Of a DNA stretch of 64,000 bases, positions 46,586 to 55,982 are shown piece after piece. How positions within the stretch are numbered: position 1 is the first letter of the stretch; the number at the start of each line of letters is the position of its first letter. Source of the stretch: Cyanobium sp. Cruz-8D1. GTDB lineage: Bacteria > Cyanobacteriota > Cyanobacteriia > PCC-6307 > Cyanobiaceae. Both the position numbers and the translations under genes were made by a program. The stretch spans positions 124,001 through 188,000 of the forward strand of contig NZ_JAGQCD010000001.1 in assembly GCF_024345975.1 (NCBI RefSeq), in the 5' to 3' direction. A model generated the notes under the pieces. It worked only from the letters and a program-made list of their open reading frames with translations. It ran no database searches and had not been told where the DNA came from.

Positions 46586-47074
46586 TCAGCTGCGCAGCAC
46601 GGCCCGCAGCCCTTCGGAATACAGCAGGGCGGTGCAGAGAATGCCGCCGGCCCAGCAGAGGCTGCGCACGGTTGGGATGTTGGCCACGTAGGCCGCCAGG
46701 TAGCCCAGCCGCAGCAGGGGGTGCAGCCAGGCCGCCAGCGCCAGCCAGGGGGCCGCCGCCACTACGGCGGGCGCCACCACCAGGCACAGCAGGCAGGCCG
46801 GCGCGTGCAGGGTGAAGGCCTCGAAGCTGTTCTGGTGGGCCCAGTTGGCCCGCTTGCCCCAGGCCGGCAGCCGCTCGAACATCGCCCGGGGGGCGGCCAG
46901 GTCGGAGGGTTTGAAGTCGGCCTGGGAGCGGGCGGCGCCCAGGGGGATCAGGCTGAGCACCACCACGGCGCCCGAGAGCACCAGGGACCAGGCGAAGGGC
47001 CCACCCGCCGCCGCCGGCAGCACCGGCAGGGCGATGCTGGCCGCCAGGAGGGGCGTGAGCAGGGAGATGGTCAT
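46586..47074 (-). CDS. MAPEG-family membrane protein
   Basis: A 162-residue protein with four hydrophobic helices. The central loop RAMFERLPAWGKRANWAHQN followed by SFEAFTLHAPACLLCLVV is the MAPEG signature. The end VRSLCWAGGILCTALLYSEG supplies the last helix. The family includes glutathione transferases, though bacterial members like this one are uncharacterised. ATG at 47074; an upstream in-frame start at 47137 would overlap yajQ. It ends 1 base after the slipin gene, convergent. Confidence 0.82.
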   Translation of the reverse strand: MTISLLTPLLAASIALPVLPAAAGGPFAWSLVLSGAVVVLSLIPLGAARSQADFKPSDLAAPRAMFERLPAWGKRANWAHQNSFEAFTLHAPACLLCLVVAPAVVAAAPWLALAAWLHPLLRLGYLAAYVANIPTVRSLCWAGGILCTALLYSEGLRAVLRS

Positions 47075-47135
47075 CGGGAGGGGGGCGCCGGAGGTCTCTT
47101 TTCTAGGCTGGCGCTGCCTTGCCTTCGCCCGCCCC

Positions 47136-47627
47136 ATGGCCGACAGCTATTCCTTCGACGTCGTCTCGGACTTCGACCGCCAGGAGCTGGTGAATGCCGT
47201 CGACCAGGTGCGCCGCGAGGTGGGCCAGCGCTACGACCTCAAGGACTCGGCCACCGAGATCGACGTGGAGGAGGCCAGCCTGACGATCACCACCGCCAGC
47301 GACATGACCCTCGATGCGGTGATGGACGTGCTGCGCCAGAAGGCCACCAAGCGCAACCTGTCGCTGAAGATCTTCGACCTGCAGACGCCCGAGCCGGTGG
47401 GCGGCAACCGGGTCAAGCAGGTGGTGAAGTTGCGCAAGGGCCTCAGCCAGGAGCTGGCCAAGACGCTCAGCAAGCTGGTGCGTGATCAGATCAAGAAGGT
47501 GACCGTGGCGATCCAGGGCGAGAGCCTGCGCGTCACCGGCAAGAACAAGGACGATCTGCAGCAGGTGATCACCCTGCTGCGCGCCGAGGACCTAGAGGTG
47601 CCGCTGCAGTTCGAGAACTACCGGTGA
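47136..47627 (+). CDS. yajQ: YajQ-family cyclic-dinucleotide-binding protein
   Basis: A 163-residue protein with two ferredoxin-like repeats: SYSFDVVSDFDRQELVNAVD, YDLKDSATEIDVEEASLTIT, VGGNRVKQVVKLRKGLSQEL, KLVRDQIKKVTVAIQGESLR and VTGKNKDDLQQVITLLRAED. Xanthomonas relatives bind cyclic di-GMP and act with a transcription factor. ATG at 47136 agrees with the universal family start. Its 3' end overlaps a decayed minus-strand gene. Confidence 0.94.
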   Translation: MADSYSFDVVSDFDRQELVNAVDQVRREVGQRYDLKDSATEIDVEEASLTITTASDMTLDAVMDVLRQKATKRNLSLKIFDLQTPEPVGGNRVKQVVKLRKGLSQELAKTLSKLVRDQIKKVTVAIQGESLRVTGKNKDDLQQVITLLRAEDLEVPLQFENYR

Positions 47628-48087
47628 GGCGGCCGCGGACCCTTTTCGCACGTGCTGGTTGCACCTGGAGGAGGCAGCGACGCCCAGGATGGGTATGGGG
47701 CCAGGCACGTCTGAATCCCTGGGGTCGTATGGCCTGAAGCCGAGCCGAGGGCGTGATCAGCAGCTGCCAGCCGCCGTTGACGCCATGGATGAGGGCAGGA
47801 GTGTTGAGCTGTTTGCTACTGGCGTCCACGGAGATGAAGTCACAATCCGGAAGCAGGCAGATGGGCGCCCTGCTATAGAGACCCTTCGGAGCGTCGCTCG
47901 GCTGGGTGAAGGTCAGCCAGGCTTCAGTGGGTGGAAAATCCGTGGTCTGTCCTGTCTCCAGGCCACGGATGACACCCTCGAGAACGAAAGTGATATCCAG
48001 GGCGAAGGCCGCATGCGGAGCCAGCAGAATGGCGGAGGCAATCCCGACAGCAAAGGATGGATAGAAGCGATGACTTCGCCGCTTCAT
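47569..48087 (-). pseudogene. Exported protein gene with frameshifted PEP-CTERM-like tail
   Basis: ATG at 48087 opens a signal peptide (KRRSHRFYPSFAVGIASAIL, then APHAAFA) and a mature part (LDITFVLEGVIRGLETGQTT ... GGWQLLITPSARLQ). After about residue 118 the frame becomes Arg/Pro-rich and runs into yajQ. In another minus-strand frame the same DNA (about 47666-47710) encodes DVPGPIPILGVAASS, very like the VPGPLPILGAAA sorting motif of cyanobacterial PEP-CTERM proteins. A frameshift near 47710-47730 would join the two. The hydrophobic helix after the motif also looks eroded. The function of such proteins is extracellular or envelope-linked and unknown here. Confidence 0.5.
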
Positions 48088-48561
48088 TGTGACTTTGCCG
48101 TCGTTGATTCCATCATTGATGGTTATGGCTGGCTCGGCAGTCACTGTTGCAGGATCTTCATCGCTGATGACGATCTGATGCCAGCATGCATCCCAGCACC
48201 ACCGCCTGGATCCATTGCAGGCAGCGCTGACCACCAGGTGGACGCGAATGCCATCACGGCGTATGGCTCTGCTGGCACTAGGGTTTTGAGCTGGGTGAGG
48301 ATTGGAATGTCCACCATCCTGGGGCTGATGGCGACAACGAGATTCCCCATCGATAGGCTCACCTCTGTCCAGAAAGGCATCCGGCTTCGCTCTCGAAACG
48401 CAGCAGCGACAATTGGATGATGCGGCCGAGCACGGCGGCAAGCAGCAGGCTGGACTCTCCGATATCCGGCTTCCCAGATGCCGACGACACCTTCATCCTG
48501 GGAGGGCCTCTCCATCGCCCATCTTGGTGTCTGCCTTCCGACCCAGACAGCGACGGCCGTC

Positions 48562-51500
48562 GTGACGAGCACCGGCTGGCGCTTCTGGATCGACCGGGGT
48601 GGCACTTTCACCGACGTGGTGGCCTGCACTCCCAGTGGTGAGCTGCTGGTGCGCAAGCGGCTCTCCGATCCGCCGCGCCCACCGGGCGGAGCAGCTCCTG
48701 AGGATCCCGCCGTGGCCGCCCTGCGCGAGCTGCTCGCCCTGGCGCCGGACCAACCCATTTCCCCCGGGCTCGTTGCGGAGGTGCGCCTGGGCACCACCGT
48801 GGCCACCAACGCCCTGCTGGAGCGCCAGGGGGCGCCGGTGCTGCTACTGGTGACTCGCGGTTTCGCTGATCTGCAGCGCATCGGCGATCAGCACCGCCCC
48901 GATCTCTTTGCCCTGGAGATCCTGCGGCCCGATCCCCTGCGCGTGCGAGTGGTCGAAGTGGGCGGTCGGCTGGCGGCGGATGGGCAGGAGCTTGAGCCTC
49001 TGCCGCTGGACCAAGCGTTGGAGCAGACCCTGGCCCAGGCCTGGGCCGACGGCTTCCGCAGCGTGGCCGTGGCCCTGCTCCATGCCGGCCGCCATCCGGT
49101 CCATGAGCAGGCCCTGGGGAGTTGGCTGGCGTCGAAGGGGTTCGCCCCGGTGCTGCTCTCCCACCAGCTCAGCCGCCAGCCCCGGCTGGTGCCCCGCCTC
49201 GACACCACCGTGCTGGAGGCGGCCCTGGCCCCGGTGCTGGGCGCCTACCTCGATCAGGTGCGTGCCGCCATTGGGGCCGCCATCCCGCTGCGGGTGATGA
49301 CGTCGGCTGGAGCCCTGCAGTCGCCCGCCCTGCTGCAGGCCAAGGACACGATCCTCTCCGGCCCCGCCGGCGGCATGGTGGCGGCCGTGGCGGCGGCGGC
49401 GGCGGCCGGATTCGGCGACGCCCCGATCCTGGGCTTCGACATGGGCGGCACCTCCACCGATGTTTTCCACTTCGATGGCAGCCGCGGTGCGGCCGCCTGG
49501 GAACGCAGCAACGAAACCGAGATCGACGGCCTGCGGCTGCTGGCGCCGATGCTGCCGATCCACACCGTGGCGGCCGGCGGTGGCTCGGTGCTGCACGTCC
49601 AGGACGGGCGCCTGCAGGTGGGTCCCCGTTCGGCCGGCGCCAACCCCGGTCCCGCCTGCTATGGGCGCGGGGGGCCCCTGGCGATCACCGACGCCAACCT
49701 GCTCCTGGGCCGCCTGCCGGTGAGTGCGCTGCCAAGCCTGTTCGGCCCGGGCGGCGACCAGCCGGCCGATCGGGAGGTGGTGCTGCAGCGCTTCGAGGCC
49801 CTGGCCCGCGAGCTGGGGGCGGGCGCGCCCGAGGCGGCGGCCCAGGGGGCGCTGACGATCGCCATCGAGCGCATGGCCGAAGCGATCCGGCGCATCTCGA
49901 TCCAGCGGGGCCACGACCTGCGCGGCGCCGTGCTTGTCACCTTCGGCAGCGCCGGCGGCCAGCTGACCTGCCCCCTGGCCGACGCTCTGGGCCTCACCCG
50001 GGTGCTGCTCCATCCCCTGGCCGGGGTGCTCTCGGCCTACGGCATCGGCCTGGCCCGCCCGTCGCTGCTGCGGGAGCGCACCCTGCGCCAGCCCCTCGAT
50101 GAGGTCCTGCGGCCTCGCCTGGAGCAGGAGATCGCGGTGCTGGTGGGCGAGGCCACCGCCGCCCTGCGCGGCTCTGGTGATCTGGCGCCCGACCAGCAGC
50201 CGCGCTGGCAGGCCCGCCTGGAGCTGCGCTACCGCGGCAGCGACCAGGGGCTGGAGCTGCCCTGGCCCGCCATCGCTGGCGATGACCTGCTGGCCGAGCT
50301 GCGCGTCTGCTTCGAAGCCCGCCATCGCCAGCGCTTCGGTTTTGCGGTGCCGGACGAGCCGCTTGTTGTGGAGCGGCTCCAGGTGGAGGTGGGCGCCCCG
50401 CCGTCCGAGGTGGCCGCGTCAGCGGCGTTGGCGGCGGCCCCCGAAACGCCGCTGCCGGCCGAGCCCTCCGCATGGGTGCCGCTGTGCCTGGGCGAGGCGC
50501 ACGGCGCTGGCATGCACTGGCGGCAGGTGCCCCTGTGGCGCCGGCAGCAGCTGGCGGCGGGCCAGCGGATCGCGGGGCCGGCCCTGGTGGTGGAGCCCAC
50601 CGGCACCACGGTGCTGGAGCCCGGCTGGAGCGGCCGGGTGCTGGTGGGGGGCGAGCTGCTCCTGGAGCGGCAGACGCCGGCAGCCGGTCCGGCACTGGCC
50701 AGCAGCAGCGCCGGGGTGGTGGATCCGGTGCGGCTGGAGCTCTACAACCATCGTTTTGCCGCCATCGCCGAGCAGATGGGCGAGCGGCTGCGCCAGTGCA
50801 GCCGCTCTGTGAACATCCGCGAGCGACTCGACTTTTCCTGTGCCCTGTTCGATGGGGCGGGCCGGCTGGTGGCCAACGCCCCCCACATCCCTGTGCACCT
50901 CGGCTCGATGGGGGACAGCGTCGCCAGCCTGCTGGCCGCCGTCGCCGCCGGCTCGGTGCCGCCGCTGGCGCCCGGCGAGGCCTACGCCAGCAACGACCCC
51001 TTCGATGGCGGCACCCACCTGCCGGACATCACCGTGATCACCCCGGTGTTCCCCCCCGAGGGCGGGGCGACGCCGCTGCTGTTCGTGGCCTGCCGCGGCC
51101 ACCATGCTGATGTGGGTGGCCTCACCCCGGGCTCGATGCCCCCCTTCAGCCGCCGGATCGAGGAGGAGGGGCTGCTGCTGCGCCACGTGCCGTTGCTGCG
51201 CCAGGGCCAGTTCGATGCCCCGGCGTGGCGACAGCGCCTGGCGGCCGGCCCCCATCCGGTGCGCAACCCCGACCAGCTCCTGGCCGACCTGCAGGCCCAG
51301 GCGGCCGCCAACCAGCTGGGGGTGGACGAACTGCAGCGGCTGCTGGCCCGCGACGGCATCGGCGAGGTCCGCGCCTACCTGGGCCACGTGCTGGCCAACG
51401 CCGAGGCGGCGGTGGCCGAGGCGATCGCCGGCCTCAGCGATGGCGACCACACGGTGGAACTCGACAACGGCAGCCGCATCGTCGTGGCCGTGCGCCTCGA

Positions 51501-52305
51501 CCGGGCTGCCCGCCGCGCCCGCATCGATTTCAGCGGCACCTCCCCCCAGCAGCAGGGCAACTTCAACGCCCCGCTGGCGATCACCAAGGCGGCGGTGCTC
51601 TACGTGTTCCGCTGCCTGGTGGGCCGTTCGATTCCGCTCAACGCCGGCTGCTTCGCGCCGATCGATCTGGTGGTGCCCGATGGCTGCCTGCTGCACCCGC
51701 TGCCGCCGGCGGCGGTGGTGGCCGGCAACGTCGAAACCTCCCAGGCGGTCACCAACGCCCTGTTCGGGGCCCTGGGCGTGATGGCGGCGGCCCAGGGCAC
51801 GATGAACAACCTCAGCTTCGGCGATGCCCGCTGCCAGTATTACGAGACCATCTGCGGCGGCACCGGGGCTGGCGTGCGGCCCGATGGTCGCGGCTTTGCC
51901 GGAGCCAGCGCGGTGCAGAGCCACATGACCAACTCCCGCCTCACCGATCCGGAGATCCTCGAGGATCGTTTCCCGGTGCGCCTGGAGCGCTTCGCCATCC
52001 GCCGCGGCAGCGGCGGCACGGGGCGTTGGCGCGGCGGTGAGGGGGTGGTGCGGCGGCTGCGCTTCCTGGCGCCGATGACCGTCGCCATCCTCTCGGGGTC
52101 CCGGCGGGTGCCCCCCTTCGGTCTGGCGGGTGGCGGCGATGGCGCCGTGGGCCGCAACCGGCTGGAGCGGGCCGATGGCCGGCTGGAAGATCTCGCCGGC
52201 TGCGACCAGGTGAGCGTGCAGCCCGGCGACCTGCTGGAGATCGCCACCCCCGGCGGCGGTGGCTACGGCACCCCGGCCGCCGGTGGCGCTGGAGTTCCGC
52301 TGTGA
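48562..52305 (+). CDS. 5-oxoprolinase (ATP-hydrolysing), fused HyuA-HyuB type
   Basis: The enzyme opens 5-oxoproline to glutamate at the cost of ATP. The 1247 residues are the full-length fusion. The HyuA-like ATPase half holds FWIDRGGTFTDVVA, RLGTTVATNALLERQGAPVL, LSGPAGGMVAA and GFDMGGTSTDVFHF with TVAAGGGSVLHV. The HyuB half starts near residue 740 (DPVRLELYNHRFAAIAEQMG) and has SNDPFDGGTHLPDITVITPV, CRGHHADVGGLTPGSMPPFS, FNAPLAITKAAVLYVFR and a final TPGGGGYG. GTG at 48562 precedes the conserved opening. The gene overlaps ggt by 4 bases, so both act together on gamma-glutamyl compounds. Confidence 0.93.
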   Translation: MTSTGWRFWIDRGGTFTDVVACTPSGELLVRKRLSDPPRPPGGAAPEDPAVAALRELLALAPDQPISPGLVAEVRLGTTVATNALLERQGAPVLLLVTRGFADLQRIGDQHRPDLFALEILRPDPLRVRVVEVGGRLAADGQELEPLPLDQALEQTLAQAWADGFRSVAVALLHAGRHPVHEQALGSWLASKGFAPVLLSHQLSRQPRLVPRLDTTVLEAALAPVLGAYLDQVRAAIGAAIPLRVMTSAGALQSPALLQAKDTILSGPAGGMVAAVAAAAAAGFGDAPILGFDMGGTSTDVFHFDGSRGAAAWERSNETEIDGLRLLAPMLPIHTVAAGGGSVLHVQDGRLQVGPRSAGANPGPACYGRGGPLAITDANLLLGRLPVSALPSLFGPGGDQPADREVVLQRFEALARELGAGAPEAAAQGALTIAIERMAEAIRRISIQRGHDLRGAVLVTFGSAGGQLTCPLADALGLTRVLLHPLAGVLSAYGIGLARPSLLRERTLRQPLDEVLRPRLEQEIAVLVGEATAALRGSGDLAPDQQPRWQARLELRYRGSDQGLELPWPAIAGDDLLAELRVCFEARHRQRFGFAVPDEPLVVERLQVEVGAPPSEVAASAALAAAPETPLPAEPSAWVPLCLGEAHGAGMHWRQVPLWRRQQLAAGQRIAGPALVVEPTGTTVLEPGWSGRVLVGGELLLERQTPAAGPALASSSAGVVDPVRLELYNHRFAAIAEQMGERLRQCSRSVNIRERLDFSCALFDGAGRLVANAPHIPVHLGSMGDSVASLLAAVAAGSVPPLAPGEAYASNDPFDGGTHLPDITVITPVFPPEGGATPLLFVACRGHHADVGGLTPGSMPPFSRRIEEEGLLLRHVPLLRQGQFDAPAWRQRLAAGPHPVRNPDQLLADLQAQAAANQLGVDELQRLLARDGIGEVRAYLGHVLANAEAAVAEAIAGLSDGDHTVELDNGSRIVVAVRLDRAARRARIDFSGTSPQQQGNFNAPLAITKAAVLYVFRCLVGRSIPLNAGCFAPIDLVVPDGCLLHPLPPAAVVAGNVETSQAVTNALFGALGVMAAAQGTMNNLSFGDARCQYYETICGGTGAGVRPDGRGFAGASAVQSHMTNSRLTDPEILEDRFPVRLERFAIRRGSGGTGRWRGGEGVVRRLRFLAPMTVAILSGSRRVPPFGLAGGGDGAVGRNRLERADGRLEDLAGCDQVSVQPGDLLEIATPGGGGYGTPAAGGAGVPL

Positions 52306-54134
52306 GCGCCGCTCGCCGGGGGGCCGCCGCAGCGGCGCTGCTGCTGCTGGCGGGGACGCTGGCCGTGCCGGTGGCCCAGGCCCAGGCACCTGCCGTACTC
52401 GCCCCGCCGGAGAGCAACGTGCTGCTGGAGGGCGAGCAGCGCTTCCGGCCGCTGTGGTCGGCCCGGGGGCTGGTGGCGGCCCAGGAGCCGCTGGCCTCGG
52501 CGGCGGGAGCCGCGATCCTGCGCCAGGGGGGTAATGCGGTGGATGGGGCGGTGGCCACCGCCTTCGCCCTGGCGGTCACCTTGCCCCAGGCCGGCAACCT
52601 GGGCGGCGGCGGCTTCCTGCTGCTCTGGCTGCCGGGGCCCTCGCCGGCCCGCGCGCGCGGCTGCCTGGCTGAGGTACCCCCCGGCGGCCAGCCAAGGACC
52701 GGCCCCGAGCTGGCCATCGGCGGCGGCACGGCGGTGGCGGTGAACTTCCGCGAAACGGCCCCGGCGGCGGCCACGGCCACCATGTTCCTGGGCCCCGACG
52801 GCCAGGTCGACCGGGCCCGCGCTACCCGCAGCCTGCTCAGCTCCGCCGTTCCCGGCACTGTCGCCGGGCTGGCCCTGGCCCAGCGCTGCTACGGCCGCCT
52901 GCCCCTGCAGGTGGTGATGGCGCCGGCGATCCGCCTGGCGGCGCAGGGCTTCCCGGTCAGCCGCGAGCTGAGCGATTCGCTGGCCGCCGCCGCCCCGCGC
53001 CTGCAGGCCGACCCTGCCTCCCGCCGCCAGTTCCTCCCCGCCCCGCCGCCGGGCACGCGGCTGCGCCAGAGCGAGCTGGCGGCCACCCTGCGCCGCATCG
53101 CCGCCGAAGGGGAGCGCGGCTTCTACCGCGGGCCGGTGGCCGACGCCCTGGTGGCCGTGATGGAGCGGGGCGGCGGCCTGATCACCCGCGCCGATCTGCG
53201 CGCCTACCGCGCCCGGCTGGTGGCGCCCCTGCAGGGCCGCTTCCGCGGCCATCCGCTGCTCACCATGCCGCCCCCCGGCGGTGGTCTCACCCTGCTGCAG
53301 ATCCTGGCGATCCTCGAGCCCTTCGACCTGGCTGGCAGCGGCCTGAATGCCGCCGCCAGCCTGCATCCCATGGCCGAGGCGATGAACCTGGCCTACCGCG
53401 ACCGCAACGCCCTGCTGGGGGATCCGGAGCAGGGGCCGGTGCCGGTGGAACGGCTGCTCTCGCCGGCCCACATCGAGGGCCTGCGCCGGCGCCTCGACCC
53501 CCGCCGCCACACCCCGGCCCCGGCGCTGGAGGCGGCCTCGGCGCGCGAGGGCACCAACACCACCCATCTGTCGGTGGCCGACCGGCAGGGCGGCCTGGTG
53601 GCCCTGACCACCACCTTGAACTTCCCCTACGGCAACGGCATCAGCGTGCCGGGGCTGGGGTTCCTGCTCAACAACGAAATGGACGATTTCAGCGCCCTGC
53701 CTGGCAGCGCCAACGCCTTCGGCCTGCGCCAGGGGGCGGCCAACGCCATCGCCCCCGGCCGGCGACCGCTCAGTTCGATGGCCCCCACCCTGCTGTTCCG
53801 CCCCGATGGCCGCCCCTGGATCGCCACCGGCAGCCCCGGCGGCAGCCGCATCATCACCACCGTGCTGCAGGTGCTGCTCAACCGGGTGGTGCATGGCCTC
53901 AACCTGGCCAGCGCCGTGGCCGCGCCCCGGATCCACAGCCAGCTGTGGCCCGACCGGATCGATGTCGAGCAGGGCGTCAGCCCCGACAGCCGCCGCCTGC
54001 TGGAGGCCATGGGCCACAACGTCCGCCAGGCCCCGGCCATGGGGGCCGCCAACAGCGTCGAGGTGCTCGAGGCTGGCGGCAGCCTCGGGGCGGTGGATCC
54101 CCGCCGCGCGGAGGGCCCGGCCGTGCCCGAATGA
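52302..54134 (+). CDS. ggt: Gamma-glutamyltransferase (glutathione hydrolase)
   Basis: An Ntn-hydrolase that cleaves glutathione and other gamma-glutamyl compounds in the periplasm. The 610 residues start with a signal peptide (AAAAALLLLAGTLAVPVAQA). Early motifs are ASAAGAAILRQGGNAVDGAV and the GNLGGGGFLLLW loop. The autocatalytic cleavage site is the first Thr of NTTHLSVADRQG, near residue 418, giving large and small subunits. Substrate residues LNNEMDDF and SSMAPTLLF are present. The GTG start overlaps the oxoprolinase stop (GTGA). The two genes reproduce part of the gamma-glutamyl cycle. Confidence 0.94.
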   Translation: MSAARRGAAAAALLLLAGTLAVPVAQAQAPAVLAPPESNVLLEGEQRFRPLWSARGLVAAQEPLASAAGAAILRQGGNAVDGAVATAFALAVTLPQAGNLGGGGFLLLWLPGPSPARARGCLAEVPPGGQPRTGPELAIGGGTAVAVNFRETAPAAATATMFLGPDGQVDRARATRSLLSSAVPGTVAGLALAQRCYGRLPLQVVMAPAIRLAAQGFPVSRELSDSLAAAAPRLQADPASRRQFLPAPPPGTRLRQSELAATLRRIAAEGERGFYRGPVADALVAVMERGGGLITRADLRAYRARLVAPLQGRFRGHPLLTMPPPGGGLTLLQILAILEPFDLAGSGLNAAASLHPMAEAMNLAYRDRNALLGDPEQGPVPVERLLSPAHIEGLRRRLDPRRHTPAPALEAASAREGTNTTHLSVADRQGGLVALTTTLNFPYGNGISVPGLGFLLNNEMDDFSALPGSANAFGLRQGAANAIAPGRRPLSSMAPTLLFRPDGRPWIATGSPGGSRIITTVLQVLLNRVVHGLNLASAVAAPRIHSQLWPDRIDVEQGVSPDSRRLLEAMGHNVRQAPAMGAANSVEVLEAGGSLGAVDPRRAEGPAVPE

Positions 54135-54137
54135 GCC

Positions 54138-54659
54138 TCAGCCCTGGGGTGCGGCGGGCGGGGTGGCGGTGATCAGGTTGAAGGCGGAGAAGGCCAGGCC
54201 GAAGCCGAACAGGGTGCCGATGGCCCAGATGCTGTCGGAGGGCCATTCGGCGATCAGCATCCCGCCCAGCACGACGGTGACGATGCCATCGAGCAGCACC
54301 AGGCCCCGGGCCGGCCCTGTGCCGGCGGCGGCGCCCGCCAGCTCCATCACCCCCTCGACGGCCAGCAGGACGCCGATGAACAGGGTCAGGCTCACGGTGC
54401 TGGCGACCGGGAAGGCCACCAGGCCGATGCCGCCCACCACGTAGAGCACCGCGGAGATGGCGCGGAACAGCTTGCTGCGGGTGTCATCGGCCGACGTCAG
54501 TCGCAGCAGCTGGGAGGCGCCCGCCGCGATCGCCACCCCACCCAGGGCGATGGTGAGCAGGGTGGCTGAGACGAAAGGCAGCGCCAGACAGAGGACGGCC
54601 GCGACAAGCAGCAGGCCGGCGGTGACCCAGCGCAGGGTGGGGGAAGCGGGGACGGACAA
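54138..54659 (-). CDS. HdeD/DUF308 family membrane protein
   Basis: A 173-residue protein with six short hydrophobic helices, for example WVTAGLLLVAAVLCLALPFV, LLTIALGGVAIAAGASQLLR, YVVGGIGLVAFPVASTVSLT and LLDGIVTVVLGGMLIAEWPS. The paired helix-turn-helix repeats and GILLA-type spacing are typical of HdeD/DUF308. In E. coli HdeD is linked to acid resistance; the role here is unknown. ATG at 54659. It is convergent with ggt, 3 bases apart. Confidence 0.82.
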   Translation of the reverse strand: MSVPASPTLRWVTAGLLLVAAVLCLALPFVSATLLTIALGGVAIAAGASQLLRLTSADDTRSKLFRAISAVLYVVGGIGLVAFPVASTVSLTLFIGVLLAVEGVMELAGAAAGTGPARGLVLLDGIVTVVLGGMLIAEWPSDSIWAIGTLFGFGLAFSAFNLITATPPAAPQG

Positions 54660-54715
54660 GGGCTTGGGGAGACTGCTGGGAGGCTAGGCCGCTTTCCCCT
54701 GGCTGACCGCTGCCC

Positions 54716-55102
54716 TCAGCGGGAGCGCGGCGGGCCGTTGAACAGGATGGCCACCACCCGGCGACCATCCGGGGCGATCTTGATCTCGGTTTCCGTGGTG
54801 GCCGGGAGCCCCTTGGCCTCCCAGCCGGGGGGGCCTCCGAGGAAGCGGTAGACGAAGCCGTCAGCGTCGCTGCGCACCAGGCAGGGGTTGGTGGCCGCTG
54901 AGGTGCTGAACATGCAGTTGGCCGGGGTGTACACCGTCAGCCCGCCATTGCTGAGCACGGCCGCGTTGCGGGCCAGGTTGAGGGCCCGGATCTCATTGAA
55001 GGGGATGCCCTGGGCCAGGGCCGGGGCCAGGGGGGCCAGCGCCAGCAGCAGTCCCGCGGCAGCGGGCAGCAGGCGGGTGGCGGGCCGGAAGCGGAAGGCC
55101 AT
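54716..55102 (-). CDS. Small secreted protein, unknown function
   Basis: A 128-residue precursor with a clear signal peptide (ATRLLPAAAGLLLALAPLAP, cleavage after ALA). The mature part has two Cys (ANCMFSTSAATNPC) that could form a disulfide, a VYRFLGGPPGWEAKGLPATT stretch and a C-terminal APDGRRVVAILFNGP. No family recognised. ATG at 55102. Divergent from the potassium channel gene, 103 bases apart. Confidence 0.65.
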   Translation of the reverse strand: MAFRFRPATRLLPAAAGLLLALAPLAPALAQGIPFNEIRALNLARNAAVLSNGGLTVYTPANCMFSTSAATNPCLVRSDADGFVYRFLGGPPGWEAKGLPATTETEIKIAPDGRRVVAILFNGPPRSR

Positions 55103-55205
55103 CGGGTTCTTGGCGGATGTCTCCAGTATCAGGCGGTGATCCGCTTTCGCGTCCAGGGCCGCTGACTGTTGCTGAGGCGCGGCCTACCTTGACGGTTCTG
55201 AGTTC

Positions 55206-55982
55206 ATGGCCCGCGTGATCCGACCTCCGGCAGCTCCGGCCACGCCGGAAGGCCTGGCGCGCCGGCGGCACCGCTTCTACCGCCGACTGCTGGTTCTGTG
55301 CCTGCTGGTGATGCTGAGCCTGGCGTTTCCCCAGACGCTGCGCCTGGCCGGATCGGTGGGCTACTTCCTGATCACGTTGCTCACCTCCGTCGAGCTGGGC
55401 GGCTTCCTCGCCGGCTCGGTGGCGCGTGACTGGGGTGACCGTCTGTACCTGGCGCTGGGAGGCGCCAACCTCGTCGCCCAGCTGTACTGGCTGCTGACCC
55501 CCGAAGCGTGGCGCCTGTCCGGGGTGCCCCTGCTGCTGATCACCACGCTGTTCATCGGCTGGAGCCTGGTGCGGCTTGTGCGGACCCTGGGCCGGGAGCC
55601 CCGGGCCACCCGTCCGGTGGTGGTCGGGGCGGTGGCCGGCTATCTCCTGCTCGGGCTCAGTGGCGGCCTGGTGCTGAGCGTGCTGGAAACGATCCAGCCC
55701 GGCAGCTTCCTGGCCAACACCGCCGATGGCCAGGCCGCCATCGTGCGCTCCCATGCGGGGGTGGCCGCCCACAGCGTCTTGGAGCTGGATTTCGCCCGTA
55801 TCAACTACTTCGCCTTCGTCAGCCTCACCACCACCGGCTATGGCGACATCACCCCGGCCCTGCCTCCGGCGCGCATGGCCAGTGTGGTGCTGGGCATCGC
55901 CGGGCCGCTCTACATCGCCGTGATCCTGGGGGTGCTGATCAATCGGTTCAAGGGTTCGGAGGGGGGCACTTCCGGCGACTGA
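55206..55982 (+). CDS. Potassium channel, two-pore-helix (Ion_trans_2) type
   Basis: A 258-residue membrane protein. Four or five hydrophobic helices precede the pore, which carries the selectivity filter in FAFVSLTTTGYGDITPALPP. A final helix follows (MASVVLGIAGPLYIAVILGV). There is no voltage-sensing Arg series and no C-terminal RCK domain, so gating is unclear. ATG at 55206. The last 73 bases overlap the convergent NADH dehydrogenase gene. Confidence 0.85.
   Translation: MARVIRPPAAPATPEGLARRRHRFYRRLLVLCLLVMLSLAFPQTLRLAGSVGYFLITLLTSVELGGFLAGSVARDWGDRLYLALGGANLVAQLYWLLTPEAWRLSGVPLLLITTLFIGWSLVRLVRTLGREPRATRPVVVGAVAGYLLLGLSGGLVLSVLETIQPGSFLANTADGQAAIVRSHAGVAAHSVLELDFARINYFAFVSLTTTGYGDITPALPPARMASVVLGIAGPLYIAVILGVLINRFKGSEGGTSGD

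Noticed and set aside
55910-55982. Overlap of the K+ channel and NDH-2 as a gene fusion or error
   Set aside because: Both frames are continuous and on opposite strands. A 73-base tail overlap is compatible with compact genomes, although the last residues of NDH-2 may be non-essential.
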